Source: Mesocentrotus franciscanus (Eukaryota; Echinodermata; Echinoidea; Camarodonta; Strongylocentrotidae). Taken from it: a stretch of DNA of 64,000 nt. The DNA is taken from assembly GCA_037976565.1 (NCBI GenBank), contig CP137667.1, forward strand, positions 34,887,366-34,951,365. Direction: 5' to 3'. Below, one piece after another: positions 47,901 through 55,056 of the stretch. Position 1 is the first letter of the stretch, and each line of letters begins with the position of its first letter. The notes beneath the pieces were generated by a model. That model was given only the letters and a program-made list of their open reading frames with translations. It was not told where the DNA came from and did no database searches. A program made the translations under genes and the position numbers.

Positions 47901-50572
47901 TTGGCACCAATTATTTGTTTTATTTTCCACTGCTAATAAAAACATTCCCATTAAAAAAATATAAATGTTTATTAAAGATAAAGTTGAGTTCTGGTCATGC
48001 GATTGCATTGTAAAAGAAACAGTGTGGAATCGATCAGAAAAGGTTGATCATCTAGCATATAAGTATTGGTGTGTACTGCAAGGTTCTAGAAAACCATCAA
48101 AATAATAAGAAATTTGGACCAGTCTTGGTAAATTTACAAGCACTGTACACAGAAAGATGTACATGGGACAACACGAACATATGGCATAAAAATCTGTCCC
48201 GATTTGTGTGCTGTTACATGTACACGTCATATTTAGAATATTATGGCATTTAAAGAGCCATGCTTTTCAGGGAACATTTTTAATCTGGGGCCCGTTGCAT
48301 AAAACTTACCATTGATGGTAACTTTGCCATTAATGGTAACTACCATGGAAACCTTGATTTTGATTGGCTGTTGAGCCCTGTTACCATGGTAGTTGCCATT
48401 GATGGCAAAGTTACCATCAATGGTAAGTTTTATGCAACGGGCCCCTGATGTTCTTCCACACTTGCATTTAATAACAATAATAACGCTCACTAATTATTGT
48501 TCACCTCTTCCCAGAACTCAACCTTCTCTTTAAATGCGCATGATAATTACCAATTTGTACACAAACATAGCAATTACAAATTTCACACTTGATTGCCAAT
48601 TTAGAGACTGGTGGTGTGAGGGGAGGGATCATTTTAATAAGTACACCAGAATGTATAGAGTATGTACCAAGCCCCTTGTCCGTTCACATGAAAACATTCA
48701 CCTTGAACTCCACAGGCCATTTAATGTAGCTGCTCCTGACACAGCCAGAGACGAACACCTTTAGGCTAGTCTCAAGGCTTTAAGGATTTGTGTTTAAGTG
48801 TCGAATATAGTCTTTGCTTGAAGACTAGGATTAATCCAGGCCAGGTAACCCTGATTCTGCACCAATCTAAAACTGTGTAGTTGTTGTTCTACAAGGTACA
48901 GGTACAGGGCAATGTTTGGTGCATGAAACCATATTAGCCCAGCAGCCCAGTGCACTTTGGTCGAACGAACGAGGTACCAATATCTGAGTGTTGGAACATT
49001 CAGGGAGGAACCTAGTATCTTTATACAAAATATGGACGTCTGCTGGGGCCTCTCTGCTGCATGTGGCCCCTGGGGCCGGTTAAAAGGGGCCACATGCGTT
49101 TGATCAAACAAACGAGGTACCACGCATTTTGGGGCCCTTTTTAACCAGCCCCTGGGCCACATGCAGCAGAGAGGCCCTGGCAGATGTCCATATTTGGATA
49201 CAATATGTTCTAATACCGGTACTCGAATATTAGTGCCTTGTTTGTTTGATCAAAGTGCACTGGGCTACTGGGCTATATCCCTTGTTCCTTCGCTATCCAA
49301 ATGACACTTTTTAAACAATGCACTTAAGCCAAGTCAGACACCACGACGCAGTAACCCATCTCAAAATGCAGCTGCAAAACTTTGCCAGTAAACGAAGAGC
49401 AAGAGGAAGGGAAGCAAGGGGAAAACAAAAAAATACCCTATGTGTAACCTACTCATATGACTCTGCATTAAACTCCGCTTTAAAAAATCTTGCACCAATT
49501 ATGCCACAGTGATTGTTTTTAATGCAGATAACTGTCTCGAGTCTGAATGAGGTTTACTGTAATTATGCACATGCTAATGATAGGTACATGTACATACAAT
49601 CTAAATATCACGGTCTATTAAGCCTAGCACTCACTACACGATCTGACCGCGATCTGATTCACAAAGAAATGGCAATTATAATATTTGTTATGGAAATCTA
49701 AACAATGGCCATTTTTGCTGATTTGGGTTGTGAAGAATGATAAGAATACTCACAACCAAAATTTTAGTGCCTTTAAGCCTTCTAGTCAGAATAAATGCTA
49801 AATCGGCATTAAATAGTAGACAATCATATTACTGGTCTAACGTCACTACAATTCTGAGCCGATTTAGCTTTCCTCCTTCAAGGAAGCTTGAAATCCCCTA
49901 AAGTTTAAATTTCATTAATCACATGATTAGATCCTGTTGCTGTTGCAATTTTTTTCATAACCAGATAGCATTTAGATCGTGTAATGTATGCTGGGCCTTA
50001 GCAGGATTACAACATATGCAAGCTGGCATCGGGGTTAGCATCAGGATGGCAATTTAATAGCCAAACTTACCATCATTTCTCTCAGGTACAACCTGCTCGG
50101 CATGTTTCTCACAAATGCCTAATTTCAAGAAAAAATGTTGTCATGAAGGGTGCATTCACACTACCAAGTCTCTTGTCAGAATTGAAAGGTGCATTACCAT
50201 TTCATTGAACAAGACAATTCTTTTTTTGAAAAGGAAAACTTTGTCAACATGATTCCAATTCTCATCTGTAAAATGTGTCTAAGACCGAGATTAATGATTT
50301 AGGCTTTGGTATTATGTTGTTAAAGAATTATTTTCTGTTCAATTGAACTCTTTAAAAATGTTATCATGCTAAAGTGCAATTTTCTTTAATAGAGAATTCT
50401 ATTTTTTTTTTACAAGAGCTCTAAATGATAATTAACAAAAAATTGACAAAATATGAGCTTGATTTAGAGTCTTACCCAGTAGGTCCCCCCAGTCAGTCAG
50501 GTCTTGTAAACTTTCACAGATAACAGGACGGACATCAGGGCTAGCTCCTTCCGATGCCGATGAAGATTCCAT
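26466..50572 (-). CDS. Double PHD-finger, C2H2 zinc-finger nuclear protein, 14 exons
   Basis: The product reads across 14 exons as about 1,115 residues. Order: a short acidic N-terminus; a conserved-looking stretch with RHSWPDVSVKLGQDV and HEHFSFAFKEVIF (about 100-158); a long Pro/Ser-rich region (about 159-532); a small domain ending NEDLYRA (about 533-573); ING-type PHD1 (about 609-655); a basic coiled stretch and PHD2 (about 690-740); an acidic Ser/Arg-rich region (about 747-931); and C-terminal CxxC pairs with two C2H2 fingers (about 950-1114). ING-type PHD fingers commonly bind the histone H3 tail, so a chromatin role is likely by inference. All 13 introns are GT-AG and phase 1. Exon 7 breaks the frame by one base. 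I do not recognise a named orthologue. The gene converges on UFC1. Confidence 0.88.
27010..27270. repeat. Dispersed repeat, copy 1
   Basis: Contains AATTGGACCAATAGTAAGAA and GCAAATCTCAAATTGGCAAT. Relatives are at about 47500-47640 (same orientation) and 44340-44520 (inverted). Lies in the last intron of the PHD/C2H2 gene. Confidence 0.6.
27294..27660 (+). mobile_element. tRNA-derived SINE with ATT tail
   Basis: Head GGTGTCGTGGACGTGTGG with a B box GGTTCAAGTCC at 27345-27355, body with TTTGCCACTCTCCACCCAGG, then GTAAAGCGCTTTGAGAGGGC and AAAAGCGCTATATAAGAA before a (TTA)n tail. Cloverleaf pairing is degenerate, so it is not called a functional tRNA. Confidence 0.88.
28107..28527. mobile_element. 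DNA element with CAGAGATGCCAACC ends
   Basis: The inverted termini are CAGAGATGCCAACC and GGTTGGCATCTCTG, flanked by TGATTG on both sides (28101-28106, 28528-28533). Inside are repeated AAATCAGATTTT and a 20-base A run followed by T. No transposase. Confidence 0.8.
28557..28610 (-). CDS. PHD/C2H2 gene exon 13 (54 nt)
   Basis: The acceptor is catcttctag and the donor gtaggc; phase 1 at both ends. Encodes SGDEGSEAVNKQKIASE. It lies only 29 bp from the end of the transposon at 28107-28527. Confidence 0.7.
29097..29651 (-). CDS. PHD/C2H2 gene exon 12: acidic Ser/Arg-rich region
   Basis: The acceptor is tttctttcag and the donor gtaagt; phase 1 at both ends; 185 residues. It begins with basic RRRRQHRPIKYSIYGESGD, continues into Asp/Ser/Glu runs, then a basic RSRRSRRMRHRK patch and another acidic patch. 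It is probably disordered, and the basic patches could serve as nuclear localisation signals (inference). Confidence 0.87.
29990..30355. repeat. Degenerate intronic repeat, TGTGTCCTATATGAGGTC type
   Basis: The words ATGTGTCC, TATATGAGGTC and TCTTATGTGTGA recur about every 30 bp in the intron between exons 11 and 12 of the PHD/C2H2 gene. Confidence 0.65.
30359..30628 (-). CDS. PHD/C2H2 gene exon 11: basic coil and PHD finger 2 (ING type)
   Basis: The acceptor is ctgtttaaacag and the donor gtaagt; phase 1 at both ends; 90 residues. A Lys/Arg/Glu-rich helical stretch (about 38 residues) leads into a second complete Cys4-His-Cys3 finger: CPCG, MIACDGRDC, EWYHFRC, WLCILC. The residue before the first Cys is Leu. 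The close match in layout to exon 10 suggests the two finger exons arose by duplication. Confidence 0.92.
31105..31302 (-). CDS. PHD/C2H2 gene exon 10: PHD finger 1 (ING type)
   Basis: The acceptor is tcccatcacag and the donor gtaaga; phase 1 at both ends; 66 residues. It contains a full Cys4-His-Cys3 PHD: CPCG, MIACDNPQC, EWYHFTC and WFCPFC. The layout (about 12 residues between CPCG and MIACD, then IEWYHF) is that of ING PHD fingers, which read H3K4me3. The Met and Trp of the aromatic cage are present, but the residue just before the first Cys, Tyr in ING proteins, is Val here. Confidence 0.92.
31440..31870. repeat. Degenerate intronic repeat, CCCATTGGTCCTATG type
   Basis: Words such as ATGTCCCATTGGT, CCATTGGTTCTA and CTTATGTCC recur every 20-30 bp in the intron upstream of exon 10. 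Confidence 0.7.
33520..33570 (-). CDS. PHD/C2H2 gene exon 9 (51 nt)
   Basis: The acceptor is gttatttacag and the donor gtgggt; phase 1 at both ends. Encodes a basic linker, EGSQEKRSVQARRNSRS. The small size makes this less sure than its neighbours, but the phase fits. Confidence 0.65.
33777..34098. mobile_element. Palindromic MITE, GGGTGGTATTCTCGAAAGC ends
   Basis: The arms GGGTGGTATTCTCGAAAGCG and its inverse are followed by further pairing (GTCCATGGTTTAATCC; GGAATGCCAAGTGTCCATA). TAT flanks both sides, compatible with the 3-bp duplications of PIF/Harbinger elements. Confidence 0.8.
34140..34500. repeat. GA-rich low-complexity tract
   Basis: GGAAAGAGG, GAGAGAGG and (AAAAGGAGGAAAAAG)n runs. 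The open frame on the - strand is compositional. Confidence 0.85.
35627..36200. mobile_element. TTAA-type MITE (family C), copy 1, with inner palindrome
   Basis: TTAA at both ends. Termini AAGTACAAGTCCACTCC and GGAGTGGACTTGGGCTT are inverted. A near-perfect palindrome at about 35810-35990 (arms ending TCACCTGATAAGAATAAT) makes the same frame readable on both strands. Copy 2 lies at 41849-42420. Confidence 0.88.
36547..36669 (-). CDS. PHD/C2H2 gene exon 8 (123 nt)
   Basis: The acceptor is ctttttcttag and the donor gtaatt; phase 1 at both ends. Encodes LSSLKRKAPSSPCSTLLKI, then KCEKIDAVVRINKTNEDLYR. The dense hydrophobic pattern suggests a small folded segment just before the PHD fingers. Confidence 0.78.
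37158..38280 (-). CDS. PHD/C2H2 gene exon 7, long Pro/Ser-rich exon with a frame break
   Basis: The acceptor is ctctgttcag and the donor gtgaga, both phase 1. The first two thirds (38280 to about 37637) encode a Lys/Ser/Thr-rich then Val/Pro/Gln-rich chain. The last third (about 37635 to 37158) reads in another frame: a proline repeat of the type EQPLQKTDQPPEKP (about six-residue period), then an acidic stretch ending EIREDTRE. The exon is 1123 nt, one more than a multiple of three, and the switch must fall at 37592-37637. The flanking exons need phase 1 on both sides, so one extra base, two missing bases or a hidden intron is implied. Confidence 0.72.
38823..38906 (-). CDS. PHD/C2H2 gene exon 6 (84 nt)
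   Basis: The acceptor is tattttccccag and the donor gtaatc; phase 1 at both ends. Encodes EHFSFAFKEVIFREEKIQ followed by an EEDDDDE acidic run. Confidence 0.75.
39813..39908 (-). CDS. PHD/C2H2 gene exon 5 (96 nt)
   Basis: The acceptor is ttgtgcatag and the donor gtatgt; phase 1 at both ends. Encodes a basic stretch, GTAVRTRKRIRHSWPDVSV, then KLGQDVTYNCFP. With exon 6 this looks like a folded, conserved module rather than linker, but I do not recognise it. Confidence 0.78.
40635..40780. mobile_element. Palindromic MITE, GGGGCCTGTTTTATAA ends
   Basis: Left end GGGGCCTGTTTTATAAAACT; right end AGTTATGAAACAGGGCC. Inner words TTATAACAGTAGCTTGTAAC and TTATTGATAACAAGTTAT are also inverted. Belongs to the GGGCCCGTT-type group. 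Confidence 0.7.
41849..42420. mobile_element. TTAA-type MITE (family C), copy 2
   Basis: Almost identical to the copy at 35627-36200 over its full length, with a few single-base and short indel differences. Both copies lie in introns of the PHD/C2H2 gene, in the same orientation. Confidence 0.9.
42696..42782 (-). CDS. PHD/C2H2 gene exon 4 (87 nt)
   Basis: The acceptor is ttactttacag and the donor gtaaga; phase 1 at both ends. Encodes DIPGNGAPNLPHKTPQSDSS and ends SVVHT. No domain seen. Confidence 0.75.
42884..42921. repeat. Copy of the exon-3 donor region
   Basis: On the - strand it reads AGGTTGGTTTGTCTTGTCTC then AACTACCATACA, matching the exon 3 donor and the first 30 bases of that intron. 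It lies 100 bp before exon 4. Confidence 0.7.
43437..43500. repeat. Tandem duplication at the exon-3 donor
   Basis: Two units of about 31 bp (TATGGTAGCTGAGACAAGAC and AAACAAACT), the right one ending in the donor of exon 3. Confidence 0.8.
43499..43561 (-). CDS. PHD/C2H2 gene exon 3 (63 nt)
   Basis: The acceptor is atcaattag; the donor gttggt is weak. Phase 1 at both ends. Encodes a Ser-rich stretch, VEQSSQASSTEDHSRARSSP. The donor sits at the edge of a short tandem duplication (see the repeat at 43437-43500). Confidence 0.6.
44340..44520. repeat. Dispersed repeat, copy 2 (inverted)
   Basis: Contains CCACTGACCAAATTGCCAAT and TTGAGATTCGCATAG, the inverse of the piece at 27100-27200. Confidence 0.55.
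44539..44848. mobile_element. 310-bp palindromic element related to the core of family C
   Basis: Ends ATAGGCCATTTTCGTAATGT and ACATTACGAAAATGGCCTAT are inverted, and the arms run through TCACCTGATAAGAATAAT. The same arm sequence forms the inner palindrome of the two TTAA elements, here with a unique middle (GTTGCTAGGTAGG / CCTACCTGGCAAC). Confidence 0.85.
45765..45997. mobile_element. Short MITE, ATGTTGTATTGCCC ends
   Basis: Ends ATGTTGTATTGCCCTT and AAGGGCAATACAACAT, with inner GACCGACCCA repeated near both ends; A/T-rich centre. Confidence 0.75.
46449..46979. mobile_element. TTAA-type element, CTCTTTGCCCGC ends
   Basis: TTAA plus CTCTTTGCCCGC at the left and GCGGGCAAAGAG plus TTAA at the right. 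531 bp. No transposase, though the inverted ends and TTAA suggest a piggyBac- or Kolobok-type mobiliser. Confidence 0.82.
47300..47720. repeat. Dispersed repeat, copy 3
   Basis: Contains CTGGACCAATAATAAGAATT and GCGAATCTCAAATCAGCAG, and a nearby second partial unit (ATGCTCATTTGCTTGAAAGC twice). Confidence 0.55.
47972..48533. mobile_element. TTAA-type MITE (family B), interrupted copy
   Basis: Same termini as 15352-15748. A 159-bp palindromic element (48287-48445) lies inside it, absent from the other copy. Confidence 0.87.
48287..48445. mobile_element. Nested palindromic MITE, GGGGCCCGTTGCAT ends
   Basis: Nearly perfect inverted repeat (GGGGCCCGTTGCATAAAACT and its inverse), with inner TTACCATTGATGGTAACTTT pairing. 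Inserted in the TTAA MITE; no clear target duplication of more than two bases. Confidence 0.88.
48935..49274. mobile_element. Foldback element, TAGCCCAGCAGCCCAGTGCAC ends
   Basis: Arms of about 150 bp: left TAGCCCAGCAGCCCAGTGCA, right TGCACTGGGCTACTGGGCTA; both contain AAATATGGAC and CCTCTCTGCTGCATGTGGCC. The centre has GGGGCCACATGCGTTTGATC. Confidence 0.82.
50071..50118 (-). CDS. PHD/C2H2 gene exon 2 (48 nt)
   Basis: The acceptor is cttgaaattag and the donor gtaagt; phase 1 at both ends. Encodes ICEKHAEQVVPERND. It is small but fits the frame exactly. Confidence 0.75.
50476..50572 (-). CDS. PHD/C2H2 gene exon 1 (residues 1-32)
   Basis: Starts ATG GAA TCT TCA and encodes MESSSASEGASPDVRP onward, ending DWGDLL before gtaaga, phase 1. 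An in-frame TGA lies 15 bases upstream of the ATG, which supports this start. A short overlapping upstream ATG in another frame could lower translation. Confidence 0.85.
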
Positions 50573-50764
50573 CCCAATCCACCTCAATCATGCCCTTTAG
50601 GCCAAGCTGGATAGGAAAAGAAAATGACTGATCAATCCAACTCAATCCTGCCCTTTAGCTAGAGAACAGTTCAGTGCAAAAAAGAAGAAGATTAATGTGA
50701 TATGATATCAATATGACTAGCTGACAAATCTGAACTATGAAGATAAAAAAATAGAAGGTGGGAA

Positions 50765-50860
50765 AGAGGAGAAGAAGAAGAAGCAGAACAACAACAAGAA
50801 CAAGAACAAGAAGAAGCAGAAAAGGAACAAGAACAAGAACAAGAAGAAAAAGAAGAATAC
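50765..50860. repeat. (AAG)/(AAC) trinucleotide tract
   Basis: GAAGAAGAAGAAGC, AACAACAACAAG and AAGAACAAGAAC runs just upstream of the PHD/C2H2 first coding exon. Confidence 0.85.
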
Positions 50861-51629
50861 TTGGCGTTAGTTCAGAACTATGACCATACTTTGGACCTGC
50901 GACTCCGGGGTAGAGATACCCTACTATAACATACCAAAATTCAACTAAATCTTCAACAATAAACCCTTTCACGGTTACAAGAGTGCGCCTGCACTGACAT
51001 TAAATTACGAGTAAACAACTTTGTTTATTCGTAATTTTAAATGGCGCCCATGTCAATGTGATGTGAGCGCACAGCGCAGGCAGTGACGCAACAATACATG
51101 CGCATCGGAAAACATTGATGACGCAATGTTTACTCGTTAATTAAAATGGCGGCCTTAACCGTGAAAAGCTGTATTGTTCAAATAATGGTCATGATTTAAA
51201 AGTTGTTATCTTTCTTACCTGTTTTGTGTCAATTTTCTTCTTTTTTGGGGGAGCATTTTTCTTAAAACGAATACAGTTAATAGTATACACTTTCTCACAG
51301 GTTTCACCGCAAACCGCTGCACAATATGCAATACAAGTGCATATCGACGGTGGGGTGCGGGCGCGCGCGTGAAGTTAGTGACTGTAATCTCAGATCCTCA
51401 TTAAATTCATTATCAATTGATGATGATCATTACGGTCGCTTACTTCACACAGGTGCACGCGCCTGCCCAAAATCCACCATGGGTACCGGGATATATGCAT
51501 TTATATTGTGCAGCGGTTTGCTATGAAACCTGTCAGAAAGTGTATACTACTGTATTCGTTTTTAGGAAAAATACTCCAAAAAAGATGATCGAGAGTATGG
51601 TCAGAGTTCTGAACTAACGCTGAATACTT
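50856..51629. repeat. Interrupted inverted repeat at the 5' end of the PHD/C2H2 gene
   Basis: GCGTTAGTTCAGAACTATGA (about 50865) is the inverse of TCAGAGTTCTGAACTAACGC (51601-51620). The arms resume at about 51234-51410 against 51411-51590 (CGAATACAGT, GTATACACTTTCT, AAACCGCTGCACAATAT). The 50897-51230 segment has no partner on the right. Confidence 0.75.
50967..51166. mobile_element. 200-bp palindromic element, TTTCACGGTTA ends
   Basis: Inverted ends TTTCACGGTTA and TAACCGTGAAA, with internal TTACGAGTAAACAA / GTTTACTCGTTAAT and GCGCAGGCAGTGACG pairing. Contained in the unpaired segment of the larger inverted repeat. Confidence 0.75.
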
Positions 51630-52348
51630 AGCCAAATTTGATAGTTATTGTATTTTACAATAATAGTGATTAGTGTAAAAAGGGGTAGATCTAGGCCTAC
51701 ATGCAGGAAGTTCACTAAATTTTGTAAAGTACATCACATGTAAGTTAGCTTAGCTCACTATCATGATGATCAGGAAAACGCGAAAACCAAATCCCTATCA
51801 TTGTATCAATCATTCTCTGCCTCTGCCTCGGCTCTGCTAAAATCTTATAATTTTTCTTAAATAATTTTTTGGTTGAATTTTTGGAGGCCGATTTCAAATT
51901 GTGCTTTGGCTTTGTACAGTTGTACAACTTGTACTTGTACTCACACATACATTGTAGCTGCATTACTATCCTGGCTGTGTATTAAAACCTGTTTTATTGA
52001 TTCTCAACATTTCAAACACCACTGTACAAAACTAAACTGATTTCACTAAAAATCGGTACTTAAGTGACAATTGATGACACCTAAATAACAGTAAAATACA
52101 ATTTTTTCAACTCACCGATGTTAGAAAGAATAATTTAAAAATTAAAATCGTGAGTCTACTGTCAAACTTGCTTACAGCCGCATCGGCATGATTGTGTGCA
52201 TTTGTGTATTATGTGTGTATTGACTATTCATGTGTGCAAACGCTGCCTATTTACACGTAGTGCAGCGCTAGAGGTCAATACACAGTAGCATCGACTCTCT
52301 ATGCTTTGCTGGAGTGCTTGTACTAGGGGTCTATGTAGAAGTACTGTA

Positions 52349-53519
52349 GGGTGTCTGAACGATTTTTCAATTTTCCCTTTTGGATTGTTTTTCACCATTA
52401 TGGTTGGATAATTGAAAAAATCATTCACTCAGAATAATACATTTCAAATTTCAAGGCTCACCGATGTTTCTATCAAAAGATACAGCCCCTTCAAATCAAA
52501 GAAATATTCATTGTATTTTTCTCAGAATCGACGAAAAAGACGTACATGCAGAGTTATGTTGTTTTGCTAAATTTAGCACAACAGCTGAATTGCGCAGTAT
52601 GCAAGCGTACACATACATGTACGCGTGCAAGCGTACGCGTGTTGCTTAAATGCATGCACAACTCGATGCAATCGGCAATCCATTGTCTTCAATGGGCACC
52701 CACTTCCGGGTTTGTACACACGCGGTCCGATGCATATTCGTGTGCAGATTTTACGCGCTATCACCATGGGTTCGGCCGGCGCGGAGCTCACGCCTCCCTA
52801 CTTAGCTGAGCTGAGATATGTGGGGAAGGGTATTTTCAAACTGTAATTGTTTATGATCCCTGGCCTGGGGGCTAGCGAAAAAATAAGCGTATGGATATTT
52901 TCCTTACGACTGAGACTACTTATCGCCAGGGGCGTCATATCTCATAAGTGGCAAATTTCGGAGTTAGCCAGGAAACAATGTTTAAATACATTTGTAGCTG
53001 TTTTGACCAAGATATTTTTAGAATTTCGAGATGACGCCCCTCTGGAAATATTGGAATTAATCTGCTCTTTCATATGACACCTCATTTATTGAGTATCACC
53101 TTCAGGATCACAAAGAATAAAGGTTTGAATCTCGACTTGATAATAAAAATGGCCACGTGTGTGCAAACCCGGAAGTGGGTGCCCATTGAAGACAATGGAT
53201 TGCCGATCGCGTCGAGTTGCGCATGCATTTAAGCAACACGCGTACGCTTGCACACGTATGTGTACGCTTGCATATTGCGCAATTCAGCTGTTGTGCTAAA
53301 TTTAGCAAAACAACATACATGTAACTCTGCGTGTACGTCTTTTTCATTGATTCTTACAAAAAATGAATGAATATTGTAGGGGCTGTAACTTTTGATAGAA
53401 ACATCGGTGAGTCTTGAAATTTGAAATGTATTATTCTGAGTGAATAATTTTTTCAATTATCCAACCATAATGGTGAAAAACGATCCAAAAAGGAAAATTG
53501 AAAAATCGTTCAGACACCC
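52349..53519. mobile_element. 1.17-kb element with about 380-bp inverted ends and TA target
   Basis: Ends GGGTGTCTGAACGATTTTTC and GAAAAATCGTTCAGACACCC sit between TA dinucleotides. The arms run to about 52733 and from about 53150. The unique 420-bp middle has no transposase. The TA duplication fits Tc1/mariner-like or another TA-targeting group. Confidence 0.85.
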
Positions 53520-53689
53520 TAATTGAATGCTTGAATTTTAATCAGCAGTCGATGATCATTTTAACAATGACGAATCAGGCTAAAATCAGATAAATGTAAT
53601 GACAAATAGGACCGACGATTTTGACCTCTCTGATGAATCACCACACCCAGCGTTAGCCGGGCACACTGCTGCGCTAGCGTACTGCCTTT

Positions 53690-54350
53690 GTACGTAGGGG
53701 GCAACTATGTATAAGAGGCGACCTGCATGACCACACAATTTGGGGGCGACAACGTAAGGAGGCGACTGCATACTATACTAGAGTAGAGTCTCCAGTGAGC
53801 GGCACTCTCCGGTGGGCGGCCACCGGTCAAGGTCAAAGAAAAAAGTGTACGCAAATCATTTATATGCGATTGAAAACTACCCTGGACTCCCAGGTAAGTT
53901 CTGCTTTGTCGAAAACGACCATAGCATAAGTACTTATCGGTATGGCGTATCCGTCAACGTTGTCGGAAATCTACGACACCAGTCGCCGATAGGAATTCCA
54001 GCAGGTGCTAACTGATAAAGAGATAAACAATGATTATTTTGGTTACCCGTAGTAATTTGGTACATGTTTTGATTGTGACGTTGCGCATATAGCTTTGTGA
54101 CGTAGCGCGTATCGGCCATGCTGCCCACCGGGTAATGCATGGCCGCCCACTCGGGAACTTTACGCCTTTCGAAAGGTGGACAATACTGACCGCGCTGTTG
54201 GTCAGTTATTTTATTTGTGCCTTCTATTTAATAAGTAAGTATATGGACCCTCCATTGAGGGTATTGAACTATTCTGTGAGTATTTGCATAAAAATAAAAT
54301 CGGCAGTGCCCGCGAACGCCGGCCACGGCCGCACACCGGAGCCTTGACGC
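53690..54350. repeat. GGGGGCGAC-rich dispersed repeat, left part
   Basis: TACGTAGGGGGCAACTATGT, GAGGCGACCTGCATGACCAC and GGGGGCGACAACGTAAGGAG recall the 3367-3665 repeat. Pieces at 53805-53825 and 54120-54150 (GGGCGGCCACCGG, GGCCGCCCACTCGGG) are inverted. Confidence 0.5.
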
Positions 54351-54362
54351 TATATAGGAGGT

Positions 54363-55056
54363 AACTCCGGGAAGCTCCACCGCGCCGCAGCCGAGCTGTA
54401 ACACTGTAGTGGGGCTTCAAAACAGCCGATGGGGCAACATTACTGTTAAATCTGCAATAGTAGTACACAATTTTACATCATAGTGCACGATCCTCAGGGC
54501 ATAACAATGATCACTTGAATTCATAATTTGAAGAAATCTTCGATGGGAAAAAAGGGTTATTCAAAGCCCTACACAAGCGATTCTTCCATGTATTCGATTC
54601 AAAATGGCGAAGAGACAGTGCGCATGCGCGCAGAGCCGCAGAAAGTATGAATATTCATGCTATCGAGCCGATCGTCGAAATCGCTGAATATGCACGAGGT
54701 TGAAGGGCCGAGGACCTGGGTTTACATTCACCGCTCTGTTTGTTCGAGTCGTGCATATTCAGCGATTTCGGCGCCGATAGCATGAATATTCATACTTTCT
54801 GCTCTGCACACTGTCTCTTCGCCATTTTGAATCGACGCTGCGACATGGAAGAATCGTTTGTGTAGGGCTTTGAATAACCCTTTTTTCCCATCGAAGATTT
54901 CTTCAAATTATGAATTCAAGTGATCATTGTTATGCCCTGGTTCGTGATGATGATGTAAGTACTACTATTGCAGATTTAACAGTAATGTTGCCCCATCGGC
55001 TGTTTAAGCCCACTACAGTGTTGCGCTCGGCGCCGGTGTTGGAGCTTCCCGGAGTT
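54363..55056. mobile_element. 694-bp foldback element with 11-bp target duplication
   Basis: Almost the whole element is two inverted arms beginning AACTCCGGGAAGCTCC, including AACACTGTAGTGGG, ACAGCCGATGGGGCAACATT and CTTCGATGGGAAAAAAGGG; the centre is near 54700. The flank ATATAGGAGGT is exact on both sides (54352-54362, 55057-55067). A duplication of 9-11 bp with long arms fits a MULE-like foldback. Confidence 0.9.

Larger units (their letters stand above)
50606..51219 (-). other. Possible 5' UTR intron of the PHD/C2H2 gene
   Basis: On the - strand a donor AAACAG/gtaaga at 51219 and an acceptor ctatccag/CTTGG at 50606 could join a non-coding first exon to the ATG exon. The presumed first exon lies in an inverted repeat, and this intron holds a 200-bp palindromic element. 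Only splice motifs support it. Confidence 0.35.

Noticed and set aside
54135..54347. 70-codon + strand frame with a hydrophobic middle
   Set aside because: Lies in a dispersed GGGGGCGAC-type repeat and ends at a transposon boundary; no family resemblance.
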